In this document: one piece after another, positions 36,012 through 45,406 of the stretch | Numbering within the stretch: position 1 is the first letter of the stretch | How the letters are laid out: each line of letters begins with the position of its first letter | Source of the DNA: Pseudomonas mosselii | Lineage (GTDB): Bacteria > Pseudomonadota > Gammaproteobacteria > Pseudomonadales > Pseudomonadaceae | Direction: 5' to 3' | NCBI RefSeq assembly: GCF_019823065.1 | Contig: NZ_CP081966.1 | Span: 2,883,501-2,947,500, forward strand | DNA: 64,000 nucleotides | Notes under the pieces: model-generated | Database searches by the model: none | What the model saw: only the letters and a program-made list of their open reading frames with translations | Told to the model about the DNA's origin: nothing | Made by a program: the position numbers and the translations under genes

Positions 36012-37657
36012 CAGAGCAGCCCCTGCAGCGTGGCCAAGGTGTCGGCCTGTTCTATGGTCTTGTCGGTGCGCCAGCGCAGCATGCGCGGGAAGCGCACCGC
36101 AATGCCGCTCTTGTGGCGCCTGGACAGGGAGATGCCTTCGAAGCCCAGTTCGAACACCAGGGTCGGCGTGACACTGCGCACCGGCCCGAACTTCTCCACG
36201 GTGGTCTTGCGAATGATCGCATCGACCTTGCGCATTTCATCGTCGGTGAGGCCGGAATAGGCCTTGGCGAACGGAACCAGGACGCGCTCGCCCGGGGCGC
36301 TGTCGTCCCACACCGCGAAGGTGTAGTCGCTGTACAGGCTGGCGCGGCGACCATGGCCACGCTGGGCGTAGATCAGCACCGCATCGACGCTGAACGGGTC
36401 GATCTTCCATTTCCACCACACGCCGAGGTCGCGGGTGCGCCCGACGCCGTACAGCGAATCGCGGCGCTTGAGCATCATGCCTTCGACGCCGAGCTGACGG
36501 GAGGACTCGCGCTGACGGGCCAGCGCCAGCCAGTCTTCGCCACCCAGCCTGGGCGACAGGCGCAAATGCGCGTCGCCGACTTCGTCGACGAGTTGTTCCA
36601 GCTGTGCCCGACGTTGATCCTGGCTGCGGTTGCGCCAATCCTGGCCTTGCCATTCCAGCAGGTCATAGGCCAGCAGGGCTGCCGGCAACTCCTCTAGCAG
36701 CTTCCTGCCGAGCGTCTTGCGGCCGATGCGTTGCTGCAGCAAGGCGAACGGCTGCACGCCGAACCCGTCGCCGACGGCGTCCTTGCAGATCACCAGTTCG
36801 CCATCGAGCACCGTGCCTTCGGGCAGCGCGGCGGCCAGGTTGGCAAGCTCGGGAAAACGCTCGGTGATCAGCTCCTCGCCGCGCGACCAGAGCCAGCCAC
36901 GCCCGTCGCGCTTGATCAGCTGGGCGCGGATACCGTCCCATTTCCATTCCACCAGCCAATCCTGGGCAGGTCCGAGCAAGGCCTCGAACCGCTCGACCGG
37001 CTCCTGCAGCGGGTGCGCCAGGAAGAACGGGTAGGGTTGGCCGCCACGCTGGGCGTGCTCCTCGTGGGATTCAGGGGCAATCAGGGCCAGGTAGCGCTGC
37101 GGCGTCGGCCGGTGCGAAAGGTCGGTATAGCCCACCATGCGCTGCGCCACGCGCTTGGCGTCGACCCCGGCCAGGCTGGCCAGCGCCCGGGTCACCAGCA
37201 GTTTCGAGACGCCGACGCGAAACGCGCCGGTGAGCAGCTTCAGGCTGACCATCAGGCCCTGGCGGTCAAGCAGCGCCCAAAGCTGCTGCAGGCGTTCGCC
37301 CAGTGCTTGCGGAGGCAGCCCGCGTAGCGGCAGCAACTGCTCCAGCCACCATACCAGGCTGTGCTCCGAAGCCTGAGGCGACTCGGGCAACAGCAGCGAG
37401 ATTGTTTCGGCCAGGTCGCCGACCGCCTGGTAACTTTCCTCGAACAGCCACTCGGGCAACTGGCAGCGCTGAATGGCCAGCTCGCGCAGCAGACGGGTCG
37501 GCACCACTTGCCGCGGGCGTCCGCCGGCCAGGAAGTAAACCGCCCAGGCGGCGTCGGCCGGTGGGGCGCTGGCGAAGTATAGCTGAAGCGCGGCAAGCTT
37601 GGCATTGCTCGAAGTCGTGGCGTCGAGCCGGGTGTAGAGGTCGGCGAAGGCTTTCAT
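36011..37657 (-). CDS. ATP-dependent DNA ligase, cluster-associated type
   Basis: This 548-residue ligase has the nucleotidyl-transferase motif [10 protein letters not shown] with nucleophile Lys239, then [10 protein letters not shown] (motif III-like) and [13 protein letters not shown] motif V near the end. A long N-terminal DNA-binding region comes first and an OB-fold last. It seals nicks with ATP. It overlaps the exonuclease reading frame by four bases (ATGA), which links the operon tightly. Confidence 0.94.
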   Translation of the reverse strand: MKAFADLYTRLDATTSSNAKLAALQLYFASAPPADAAWAVYFLAGGRPRQVVPTRLLRELAIQRCQLPEWLFEESYQAVGDLAETISLLLPESPQASEHSLVWWLEQLLPLRGLPPQALGERLQQLWALLDRQGLMVSLKLLTGAFRVGVSKLLVTRALASLAGVDAKRVAQRMVGYTDLSHRPTPQRYLALIAPESHEEHAQRGGQPYPFFLAHPLQEPVERFEALLGPAQDWLVEWKWDGIRAQLIKRDGRGWLWSRGEELITERFPELANLAAALPEGTVLDGELVICKDAVGDGFGVQPFALLQQRIGRKTLGRKLLEELPAALLAYDLLEWQGQDWRNRSQDQRRAQLEQLVDEVGDAHLRLSPRLGGEDWLALARQRESSRQLGVEGMMLKRRDSLYGVGRTRDLGVWWKWKIDPFSVDAVLIYAQRGHGRRASLYSDYTFAVWDDSAPGERVLVPFAKAYSGLTDDEMRKVDAIIRKTTVEKFGPVRSVTPTLVFELGFEGISLSRRHKSGIAVRFPRMLRWRTDKTIEQADTLATLQGLL

Positions 37658-38668
37658 GGCACCGGCGCCTCCCCAGTGTCGTCTTCCTCGCCGTACTCGG
37701 TCTGGAAGGCGCGGGCATCCAAGCCACGTTCACCGAGGTAACGGACCAGCACGTTGACCTGGCCGTGGGTGACCATCACCCGTTCGGCCCCGCTCTGCTC
37801 GATGGCCCAGAGCAGGCCGGGCCAGTCGGCATGGTCGGAGAGCACGAAGCCGCGGTCCACGCCGCGCCGCCTCCGGGCGCCGCGCAGCAGCATCCAGCCG
37901 CTGGCGAATCCATCGCTGTAGTCGCCAAACCGTCGCAGCCAGGTGCTGCCGGCGGCCGACGGCGGGGCGAGCACCAATGCCTGGCGCAGCAGCGGATCCC
38001 CCCGGGTGGTCGCGGTGGCGGACAAGGTATCGGGCAGGTGTATGCCGGCCTCGCGGTAGACACGGTTCAGCGGTTCGACGGCGCCGTGCACCAGCAGCGG
38101 GCCGATACTGGCATCGATGCCATGCAGAACTCGCTGTGCCTTGCCGAAGGCATAGGCGAACAGCACGCTGGCGCGTCCGGCGGCGGCATTGGCGCGCCAC
38201 CAGGCATCGATGTCGGCGAACAGGCGGGCTTGGGCTTGCCAGCGATAGATCGGCAGGCCGAAGGTCGATTCGCTGATGAAGGTGTGGCAGCGCACCGGCT
38301 CGAAGGGCTCGCAGGTACCGTCCGCTTCGACCTTGTAGTCGCCCGAGGCGACCCATACTTCGCCATGGTACTCCAGGCGCACCTGGGCCGAGCCGAGCAC
38401 ATGGCCGGCCGGGTTGCAGGCTCAGGGTAACGCCACGGTGCTCCAGGCGGGCGCCGTAGGGCAGGGTCTGCAGGTCGATGTCCTCGCCCAGTCGGGCGCG
38501 CAGTATGCCCGCGCCGGGCGCGGCTGCCAGGTAGTGACGATTGCCCCGGTGGGCATGGTCGCCATGGGCATGGGTGATGACCGCCCGGTCCACCGGGCGC
38601 CACGGGTCGATGTAGAAATCACCGGGAGGGCAGTACAGGCCCTCGGGGCGGGCGACGATCAGCTCCAT
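37654..38668 (-). pseudogene. Ligase-associated MBL-fold exonuclease, frameshifted
   Basis: The Exo partner of this cluster is a metallo-beta-lactamase/beta-CASP-fold nuclease. The first frame (38668 down to about 38414) encodes MELIVARPEGLYCPPGDFYI and THAHGDHAHRG, the metal-binding HxHxDH motif. The second frame resumes at VLGSAQVRLEYHGEVW and runs to 37654 with DYKVEADGTCEPFEP and the last motif LSDHADWPGL. The two join only if one base is removed within GGGTT at 38411-38415 (plus strand), restoring the expected HPAGHVLGSAQ. Either this is a true one-base insertion that inactivates the gene, or an assembly error in a homopolymer. Confidence 0.9.
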
Positions 38669-38776
38669 GGCGCACCTTGGCCTTGGGGGTTAAAAGCTCA
38701 GAGCGTCGGGAGACGGGACAGGTTCATTCGGGCCAACGTCCGATCTCAGGATCGACGTCGGACGTTGACCCGTCGG

Positions 38777-39607
38777 TTAGGCGCGGAAGAACGCCAGCAG
38801 ATCCTGGTTGATGACTTGCGCGTGGGTGGTCGGCATGCCGTGGGGGTAGCCCTTGTAGGTCTTCAGGATGCCCTGGGGCAGCAACTTGGCCGACAGTGGC
38901 CCTGAATTGTCGTAGGGCACGATCTGGTCGTCGTCACCATGCATCACCAGCACCGGGACGTTGACTTTCTTCAGCGACTCGGTGAAGTCCGTCTGGGAGA
39001 ATGCGACAATGCCGTCGTAGTGCGCCTGGGCGCCACCCATCATGCCCTGGCGCCACCAGTTGAGGATCACCCCCTGGTCCGCCTTGGCTCCGGGGCGGTT
39101 GTAGCCGTAGAACGGACCCGCCGGAATGTCGTGATAGAACTGCGCCCGGTTGGCCTTGAGCTGGGCCTGCAGGTCATCGAATACCGACTTGGGCAGCCCG
39201 CCGGGGTTGCTGTCGGTCTTGACCATCAAGGGAGGAACCGCAGCGATGATCGCGGCCTTGGGCACCTTGTCTTCGGGATGGCGGGCCATGTAGTGGATCA
39301 CCTCGCCGCCGCCGGTGGAGTGGCCGACATGGATCGCGCCCTCGACGCCCAGGTGCTTGACCACTGCGGCCACATCGTCGGCGTAGTGGTCCATGTCGTG
39401 GCCATCCCAGACTTGGCTTGAGCGGCCATGGCCACGGCGGTCGTGGGCGACCACGCGATAGCCTTCGGCGACGAAGAACAGCAGCTGGGCGTCCCAGTCA
39501 TCGGCGCTGAGCGGCCAGCCGTGGTGGAAGAAAATCACCTGGGCGTTACGCGGCCCCCAGTCCTTGTAGAAGATTTCGACACCGTCTTTGCTTGTGACGT
39601 ATCCCAT
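38777..39607 (-). CDS. Alpha/beta hydrolase, chloroperoxidase/arylesterase-like
   Basis: The 276-residue protein has the nucleophile elbow GHSTGG with Ser97, the oxyanion region FFHHGWPLSADDW, an acid in VMHGDDDQIVP (about 223) and a catalytic His near the C-terminus (YPHGMPTTHA). It resembles cofactor-free haloperoxidases and perhydrolases that act as esterases. It is divergent from a MerR regulator, and the promoter between them has the 19-bp spacing of MerR-activated genes. It is therefore probably inducible by the MerR protein's signal. Confidence 0.92.
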   Translation of the reverse strand: MGYVTSKDGVEIFYKDWGPRNAQVIFFHHGWPLSADDWDAQLLFFVAEGYRVVAHDRRGHGRSSQVWDGHDMDHYADDVAAVVKHLGVEGAIHVGHSTGGGEVIHYMARHPEDKVPKAAIIAAVPPLMVKTDSNPGGLPKSVFDDLQAQLKANRAQFYHDIPAGPFYGYNRPGAKADQGVILNWWRQGMMGGAQAHYDGIVAFSQTDFTESLKKVNVPVLVMHGDDDQIVPYDNSGPLSAKLLPQGILKTYKGYPHGMPTTHAQVINQDLLAFFRA

Positions 39608-39673
39608 TGTGCTTCTCCTTTTTCCAGGGTGTGGAGCGGGCAGGCCGGTGACGGTTCACTTGGCCACCGGACA

Positions 39674-39704
39674 ACTCTAGGATTAAAGTGCGCTTGAAGG
39701 TCAA
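39674..39704 (-). promoter_or_regulatory. MerR-type promoter with 19-bp spacer
   Basis: On the minus strand TTGACC is followed after exactly 19 bases by TAGAGT. The spacer holds an imperfect inverted repeat (TTCAAG...CTTTAA). Overlong spacers with an operator inside are the mark of MerR-family activation. It would drive the hydrolase gene at 39607, with the divergent merR gene as the regulator. Confidence 0.7.
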
Positions 39705-39724
39705 TACAATTTCAAAGGTGCCGC

Positions 39725-40165
39725 ATGAGAATAGGAGAGCTGGCCAAACTCACAGGGTTGGCTGCGTCGCGTATCCGTTTTTACGAGGCCAGCGGGCTGA
39801 TCAGCTCGGTCGAACGCAAGGCCAATGGTTATCGCGACTACGACGCCGACGCGGTGTGGGTGCTGGAAATGATCACTAACGCCCAGGCTGCGGGATTCTC
39901 GCTGGAGGAAATCCGCCAGCTGCTGCCGGCCAAGGCCAAGGGCTGGCAGCATGACGAACTGCTGGGCGGGCTCAAGCGCAAGGTCGAGGAGATCGAGCGG
40001 CTGCAGGAGCGCCTGGCGCGCAACAAGGCGCAGCTGCTGCTGGTGATCGAGGGGATCGAGAGCAAGCCCGAGGGCATGCCTTGCGTGGACAATTCGCAAC
40101 GGGTGCTGGAGCGGTTGCGCGAGGAGCTCGCCCAGGACAAGGCGCGGCGAGCTACTGACGTTTAG
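39725..40165 (+). CDS. MerR-family transcriptional regulator
   Basis: A 146-residue MerR protein: winged helix MRIGELAKLTGLAASRIRFYE at the start, then RRLANGY-like wing (VERKANGYRDYD), and a long dimerisation helix rich in Glu, Leu and Arg (about 75-115). Only one Cys (in GMPCVDN) is present, so it is not a typical metal sensor and more like a small-molecule or redox type. It is divergent from the hydrolase gene and probably controls it and itself. Confidence 0.93.
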   Translation: MRIGELAKLTGLAASRIRFYEASGLISSVERKANGYRDYDADAVWVLEMITNAQAAGFSLEEIRQLLPAKAKGWQHDELLGGLKRKVEEIERLQERLARNKAQLLLVIEGIESKPEGMPCVDNSQRVLERLREELAQDKARRATDV

Positions 40166-40177
40166 GCGCTCGCCCAG

Positions 40178-40421
40178 CCCTTTGGGCTGCGCTGTCGCGC
40201 AGGGAGCTGTCATCCCTGTGGGAGCAACTGTCTTGCTCAATTTTTAGATTCTGGCGCGATCCTTGTGGGAGCGGCCTTGCGTCGCGAAAGGGCTGCGCAG
40301 CAGCCCCGGCAATTTTGATGGTGGCTCAGAACCTGGGGTCGCTGCGCGCCCTTTCGCGACGCAAGGCCGCTCCCACAGGGATAACAGTTCCCTGCGCGAC
40401 AGCGTAGTCCGCAGGGCTGAG
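40178..40421. repeat. Nested inverted repeat with REP pair (BIME-like)
   Basis: An outer pair, TTTGGGCTGCGCTGTCGCGC (about 40184) and GCGCGACAGCGTAGTCCGCA (about 40395), encloses an inner pair of inverted REP cores (40264-40300 and 40342-40379). The whole block is an imperfect palindrome of about 240 bp between the MerR gene and the convergent ADC-like gene. It may form a stable transcript end for both. Confidence 0.75.
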
Positions 40422-40458
40422 GAATCTCCTACATGAGGCGATCACCGTCAGTTCCGTC

Positions 40459-41454
40459 TCAGTCGCCCGAGGCCAGCGCCGCCAACGGCTTGGGCGCATA
40501 CAACGCGCTCTGGAACTCGGGTACGTACTCGTACTTGACCATCCGCCCCAGCCGCAGATCGCGGATATAGCGCGACAGCTCGCCATCCCCCAGCACCAGC
40601 TGCGCCGAATCCCCGCTCATGCTCGAGGCATGCAGGGTCTGGCGCGAGGTGGCATAGCCGTAGGCCAGCTGGCCCTGGTGGTCGAGGTTGGTGAAACTGT
40701 TGGTCACCAGGCCCGGTTCATCGGACAGCCCGTCGAGCTTCTTCGCCCTGAAGATCACATCCACCTTGCCACTCTGCGCATCGCCAATGTCGTAGATCAC
40801 AGCCCGCGCATCCTCGCGGCGGTCGATCGCGGTCAGCCACTTGGGCAGGTTGTAGCCCACCACGCCGCGCACCCGCGCCAGCTCGGTATTGACCGGCAGC
40901 TTGAGCACATAACCCCAGAAATCCTTGGACATCGACTGGCCGATCAGGGAGAAGGGCCCGAGATTCGCCTTGCCGGGTTTGCTGGTGATGATCGACAGGG
41001 CGATCTCGTTGTAGCTGTCGTTGTCGCAGTAGTCATAGGTGTAGGCGGTAAACGCCACCAGCCCGCGCCCCGGCCACACCTGCAACGGCTGCACGTGTTC
41101 CAGCACTTCGGCGGGCATCAGGGCGCGCAGGCGGTCCAGGTCGGCGGTATAGACGGCGGTGACGCGGCTGTTCCTGTAGTAGAAGTTCGGCGAATAGGAG
41201 GTAAAGCCCATGTCGACTCGGGTCTTTTCCAGGCCCTTGAACCAGCTCAGGTCGATGCCCGGCGCCTCGGCCTGGATCACGGCCAGCGGCGGGTTGGAAC
41301 GGTAGCGGTCGTACAGCCCGCCCTTGAGCACCGGCACCGAGCGCCCTGCAATGTCGATCTGCGTGGTTTCGGCGTGTTCAGGGAGGCCATTGGCGGCGTA
41401 GGCGACGGGCATCAGCAGGGCACTGGCCAAGGCGGTTGCGCTTGCGAGTTTCAC
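40459..41454 (-). CDS. Acetoacetate decarboxylase-like exported protein
   Basis: This 331-residue protein belongs to the acetoacetate decarboxylase-like fold (AVYTADLDRLRALMPAEVLE; DVIFRAKKLDGLSDEPG). It carries a signal peptide ending at VAYAANG, so it is exported, unlike the true cytosolic enzyme. I take the GTG at 41454, where the signal peptide starts and GGAG lies upstream; another GTG at 41490 would add 12 residues. It is divergent from the OYE-family gene. The function is unknown: decarboxylase, hydratase-like or a non-enzymatic binding role are all possible. Confidence 0.78.
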   Translation of the reverse strand: MKLASATALASALLMPVAYAANGLPEHAETTQIDIAGRSVPVLKGGLYDRYRSNPPLAVIQAEAPGIDLSWFKGLEKTRVDMGFTSYSPNFYYRNSRVTAVYTADLDRLRALMPAEVLEHVQPLQVWPGRGLVAFTAYTYDYCDNDSYNEIALSIITSKPGKANLGPFSLIGQSMSKDFWGYVLKLPVNTELARVRGVVGYNLPKWLTAIDRREDARAVIYDIGDAQSGKVDVIFRAKKLDGLSDEPGLVTNSFTNLDHQGQLAYGYATSRQTLHASSMSGDSAQLVLGDGELSRYIRDLRLGRMVKYEYVPEFQSALYAPKPLAALASGD

Positions 41455-41619
41455 GGTGCGGTATCTCCAGGGGTGGGTAGAGGCAGTCACTGCGCAATCA
41501 CCCTAACGTTCAACCCAACTTGAGAGTCAATGCTCAAATGTTCGCCAATCCAGGGCTTGACCTTAAAGTTGGCTTCAAGGCTAACGTCTGCGCAACGCCA
41601 CTTTCTCGAGGTATTGCCG

Positions 41620-42846
41620 ATGGACGTGTTCTCCCCCCTGACCCTGCCCAATGGCGCGGTCGTCCCCAACCGCATCGCCAAGGCCGCCATGGAGGAAAAC
41701 ATGGCCGATGCCGACCATGCGCCATCGGATCGGCTGATGCGCCTGTACCAGGCCTGGGCGCAGGGTGGCGCCGGACTGCTCATCAGCGGCAACGTCATGG
41801 TCGACCAGCGCGCCATGACCGGCCCCGGCGGCGTGGTGCTGGAGGATGACCGGCACTTGGAGCGTTTTCGCCAGTGGGCCGCCGTTGGCCGCTCGAAGGG
41901 GGCGCAGTTCTGGTTGCAGATCAACCACCCCGGCCGGCAGATGCCGGCGAGCCTCGGGCAGCAGACCTGGGCCCCCTCGGCCGTGGCGTTGGACCTGGGC
42001 AACATGTCCAGGCATTTCGCCACCCCGCGGGCGATGCCCCCGGAGATGATAGACGAGGTGATCCGGCGCTTCGCCAACTCCGCGTGGCTTGCCGAGCAGG
42101 CCGGCTTCAGCGGCGTGCAGATCCACGCGGCCCATGGCTACCTGCTCAGCCAGTTCCTTTCGCCGCTGAGCAACCAGCGCACCGACCAGTGGGGCGGCTC
42201 CCTGGACAACCGCGCGCGGCTGCTTCTGGAGATCGTCAAGGCGGTGCGCGCGGTGGTGTCGCCGGGCTTTGCCGTGGCGGTCAAGCTCAACTCGGCGGAC
42301 TTCCAGCGCGGCGGCTTCAGTGCTGACGATGCCCGGCAGGTGGTGCGCCTGCTCAATGAGCTGGCGGTCGACCTGGTGGAGCTGTCCGGTGGCAGCTACG
42401 AGGCGCCGGCGATGCAGGGCCAGGCCCGGGATGGCCGCACGCTTGCGCGTGAAGCGTACTTCCTGGAGTTCGCCCGGGACATCCGCACGGTGGCGAAGAT
42501 GCCGGTGATGGTCACCGGCGGTATTCGCCGTCGACCGGTTGCCGAGCAGGTGATGCAGAGCGGCGTCGAGATGGTCGGCATCGGCACCGCCCTGGCCATC
42601 GCGCCGGCCTTGCCCCGTGCGTGGCAGGCGGGGCAGGTCGTGGTGCCGGAACTGCGCCCGATCACCTGGAAGAACAAGGCGCTGGCTTCGCTGGGCAACA
42701 TGGCCATGGTCAAGTTCCAGCTGCGCAGGCTAAGCGAGGCCAAGGCGCCCGAACCCGGGGTTTCGCCTTGGTGGGCACTGCTGCGCCAGCAATGGACCGA
42801 TGCCATTCGCGCCAGGCAGTACCGGCGGCGCATGGCACAGGCCTGA
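41620..42846 (+). CDS. NADH:flavin oxidoreductase, old yellow enzyme family
   Basis: The 408-residue TIM-barrel flavoenzyme has the family's FMN and substrate sites: LTLPNGAVVPNRIAKAAMEENM at the N-terminus, QINHPGRQMPA, HAAHGYLLSQFLSP (with the His-Tyr pair that binds substrate) and TGGIRRRPVAEQVM near the C-terminus. It reduces electrophilic double bonds with NAD(P)H. The ATG at 41620 gives the typical start. It faces the ADC-like gene across about 165 bp. Confidence 0.92.
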   Translation: MDVFSPLTLPNGAVVPNRIAKAAMEENMADADHAPSDRLMRLYQAWAQGGAGLLISGNVMVDQRAMTGPGGVVLEDDRHLERFRQWAAVGRSKGAQFWLQINHPGRQMPASLGQQTWAPSAVALDLGNMSRHFATPRAMPPEMIDEVIRRFANSAWLAEQAGFSGVQIHAAHGYLLSQFLSPLSNQRTDQWGGSLDNRARLLLEIVKAVRAVVSPGFAVAVKLNSADFQRGGFSADDARQVVRLLNELAVDLVELSGGSYEAPAMQGQARDGRTLAREAYFLEFARDIRTVAKMPVMVTGGIRRRPVAEQVMQSGVEMVGIGTALAIAPALPRAWQAGQVVVPELRPITWKNKALASLGNMAMVKFQLRRLSEAKAPEPGVSPWWALLRQQWTDAIRARQYRRRMAQA

Positions 42847-42902
42847 CACCCCAGGGCGCCAAGGAGATGCGATAATGGCCGCGCTATCACTAGAGGCGCA
42901 CC

Positions 42903-43316
42903 ATGCTGACCATCTCCAACAACGTGCATCTGCCGGATGCCGAGATCGAACTGACCTACATCCGCGCCCAGGGCGCCGGCGGGCAGAACGTCAACAAGGT
43001 CTCCAGCGCCGTGCACCTGCGCTTCGACATTCCGGCCTCGTCGCTGCCCGCGTTCTACAAGGAGCGGCTGCTGGCGCTGCGCGACAGCCGCATTACCGGT
43101 GATGGCGTGCTGATCATCAAGGCCCAGCAGTACCGTACCCAGGAACAGAACCGCACGGACGCGCTGGAGCGTCTGGCCGAGCTGATCATCGGTGCCGGCA
43201 AGGTCGAGAAGAAGCGCCGGCCGACCAAGCCGACCCTCGGTTCGAAGGCCCGCCGCCTCGATTCGAAGTCCAGGCGCGGCACGATCAAGGCGGGGCGCGG
43301 CAAGGTGGACTTCTAG
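42903..43316 (+). CDS. arfB: Alternative ribosome-rescue factor ArfB (peptidyl-tRNA hydrolase)
   Basis: ArfB frees ribosomes stalled on mRNAs without stop codons by hydrolysing peptidyl-tRNA. The 137-residue protein has the catalytic GGQ (26-28, within RAQGAGGQNVNKV) and a basic C-terminal tail (about 105-137, with KARRLDSKSRRGTIK) that enters the empty mRNA channel. Length and layout match the family. It has its own ATG 56 bases after the OYE-family gene. Confidence 0.95.
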   Translation: MLTISNNVHLPDAEIELTYIRAQGAGGQNVNKVSSAVHLRFDIPASSLPAFYKERLLALRDSRITGDGVLIIKAQQYRTQEQNRTDALERLAELIIGAGKVEKKRRPTKPTLGSKARRLDSKSRRGTIKAGRGKVDF

Positions 43317-43435
43317 CGAACTTGGCCAGGCCTGCTTTGCCTGCCTATAGCATTCACGAATAAAAAACAGGATTGAAATTACCCATTGCCCTGATGAGCA
43401 GGATCAATTTAGTGATCGGTGACAGGCTCCTTACC

Positions 43436-43466
43436 CTTTTCGAGGCGCATCAAGACGCCTGAAAAG
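43436..43466 (+). promoter_or_regulatory. Hairpin just before the katB ribosome-binding site
   Basis: CTTTTCGAGGCG pairs with CGCCTGAAAAG over eleven base pairs, apart from one unmatched pair of bases, and the AGGAG of katB starts eight bases after the stem. It could tune translation or protect the 5' end of the mRNA. Confidence 0.5.
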
Positions 43467-43484
43467 AACCCTTAGGAGTACCCC

Positions 43485-45026
43485 ATGATCCCTTTGCTCA
43501 AGCTGTTCCAACCCGGTCGCCTGCTGGTGGCGGGCAGCCTCGCCGCCAGTCTGCTGTCGCTGTCCGTGCAGGCCGCCACCCTGACCCGTGACAACGGCGC
43601 GCCGGTGGGCGACAACCAGAATTCGCAGACCGCCGGCCCCAACGGCTCGGTGCTGCTGCAGGACGTGCAGCTGCTGCAGAAGCTGCAGCGTTTCGACCGT
43701 GAGCGCATTCCCGAGCGCGTGGTGCATGCTCGCGGCACCGGCGCCCATGGCCAGTTCACCGCCAGTGCCGACATCAGCGACCTGAGCATGGCCAAGGTGT
43801 TCCGCCCCGGCGAGAAGACCCCGGTGTTCGTGCGCTTTTCCTCGGTGGTGCACGGCAACCACTCGCCGGAAACCCTGCGTGACCCGCGCGGCTTCGCCAC
43901 CAAGTTCTACACCGCCGACGGCAATTGGGACCTGGTCGGCAACAACTTCCCGACCTTCTTCATCCGCGACGCGATCAAGTTCCCGGACATGGTCCACGCC
44001 TTCAAGCCGGACCCGCGCAACAACCTCGATGACGATTCGCGCCGCTTCGACTTCTTCTCCCATGTACCGGAAGCCACCCGCACCCTGACCCTGCTGTACT
44101 CCAACGAAGGCACGCCGGCCAGCTACCGCGAGATGGACGGCAACAGCGTGCACGCCTACAAGCTGGTCAACGCCAAGGGCCAGGTGCACTACGTCAAGTT
44201 CCACTGGAAGAGCCTGCAAGGGCAGAAGAACCTCGACCCGAAACAGGTCGCCGAGGTCCAGAGTCGCGACTACAGCCATATGACCCACGACCTGGTCAGT
44301 GCGATCAACCAGGGCAAGCTGCCGAAATGGGACCTGTACATCCAGGTGCTCAAGCCCGAGGAGCTGGCCAAGTTCGACTTCGACCCGCTGGACGCGACCA
44401 AGATCTGGCCCGACGTGCCGGAGCGCAAGATCGGCCAGATGGTGCTCGACCGCAACGTCGACAACTTCTTCCAGGAGACTGAGCAGGTGGCCATGGCGCC
44501 GTCGAACCTGGTGCCGGGCATCGAGCCATCCGAGGATCGCCTGCTCCAGGGGCGCCTGTTCGCCTACGCCGATACCCAGATGTACCGTATCGGCGCCAAT
44601 GGCCTGAGCCTGCCGGTGAACCGCCCGCGTGCCGAGGTCAACACCGTCAACCAGGATGGCGCGATGAACGCCGGGCACACCGACAGCGGCGTGAACTACC
44701 AGCCGAGCCGCCGCCAGCCGCGTGACGAGCAGGCCGACGCGCGTTATGTGCAGACCCCGCTGAGCGGCAGCACCCAGCAGGCGAAGATCCAGCGCGAGCA
44801 GAACTTCAAGCAGGCGGGCGAGCTGTTCCGTTCCTACGGCAAGAAGGACCAGACCGACCTGATCAACAGCCTCGGCCAGGCACTGGCGACGGCGGACGAG
44901 CAGAGCCGCTACATCATGCTGTCGTTCTTCTACAAGGCGGATGCGGACTACGGGGCTGGCCTGGCCAAGGTGGCCAAGGCCGACCTCGAGCGGGTCCGGG
45001 AGTTGGCGGCGAAGCTCAAGGACTGA
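43485..45026 (+). CDS. katB: Catalase KatB (periplasmic, heme)
   Basis: This 513-residue monofunctional catalase splits hydrogen peroxide to water and oxygen. A signal peptide ends at SVQA (about residue 29), so it is exported, as for KatB-type catalases of pseudomonads. The active-site His lies in ERVVHARGTGAHG, the distal Asn in DLVGNNFPTFFIRD, and the proximal heme Tyr in RLFAYADTQMYRIG. Expression is probably peroxide-inducible, but I see no clear OxyR site. Confidence 0.95.
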   Translation: MIPLLKLFQPGRLLVAGSLAASLLSLSVQAATLTRDNGAPVGDNQNSQTAGPNGSVLLQDVQLLQKLQRFDRERIPERVVHARGTGAHGQFTASADISDLSMAKVFRPGEKTPVFVRFSSVVHGNHSPETLRDPRGFATKFYTADGNWDLVGNNFPTFFIRDAIKFPDMVHAFKPDPRNNLDDDSRRFDFFSHVPEATRTLTLLYSNEGTPASYREMDGNSVHAYKLVNAKGQVHYVKFHWKSLQGQKNLDPKQVAEVQSRDYSHMTHDLVSAINQGKLPKWDLYIQVLKPEELAKFDFDPLDATKIWPDVPERKIGQMVLDRNVDNFFQETEQVAMAPSNLVPGIEPSEDRLLQGRLFAYADTQMYRIGANGLSLPVNRPRAEVNTVNQDGAMNAGHTDSGVNYQPSRRQPRDEQADARYVQTPLSGSTQQAKIQREQNFKQAGELFRSYGKKDQTDLINSLGQALATADEQSRYIMLSFFYKADADYGAGLAKVAKADLERVRELAAKLKD

Positions 45027-45131
45027 ACGGCCATTGCTGCGCAGGTCCTTTGATTTGAAGCTGCAAAAACGGATGTATCGGGCCAACCGGTACGTCCGCT
45101 CCCGCACGACGACCATGCTGCCCGGCGCGGC

Positions 45132-45406
45132 TTACTTTCTGGTGAACTTGTCGCCTGGCACATGCAAATACGACATCACGCTTTCAGTGAGGTTGGTGGC
45201 CAGTTTCACCGCCTCCTTGTTGCGCGCCATGACCCCGGCCACCAGGCCTTAGCGGCGAGGCCGGGGAGTCGGCGATGGCCAGCAGCACGTCCGGTCCGGT
45301 GATCGCGGCCAGGCGGTAGGCGGCGTTCACGTTGCCGCCTTCCATGCTGATGGCGCAGGTGTTCTTGCAGAATGGATTGTGTACTACGTGCCATGTATGA
45401 AAGCAC
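45132..45406 (-). pseudogene. Degraded short gene of unknown family
   Basis: Three frames each keep a protein-like piece in the same order: MARSTQSILQEHL at the 5' end, then MEGGNVNAAYRLAAITG and DVLLAIADSP, then VMARNKEAVKLATNLTESV to a TAA at 45132. Joining them needs at least one frameshift near 45250. I cannot name the family. It looks like a decayed gene rather than a working one. Confidence 0.4.

Noticed and set aside
38735..38768. Hairpin CAACGTCCGA...TCGGACGTTG as a rho-independent terminator
   Set aside because: The stem is clear and lies after the alpha/beta hydrolase stop, but no T-run follows on the minus strand and the loop is long, so I did not list it as a terminator.
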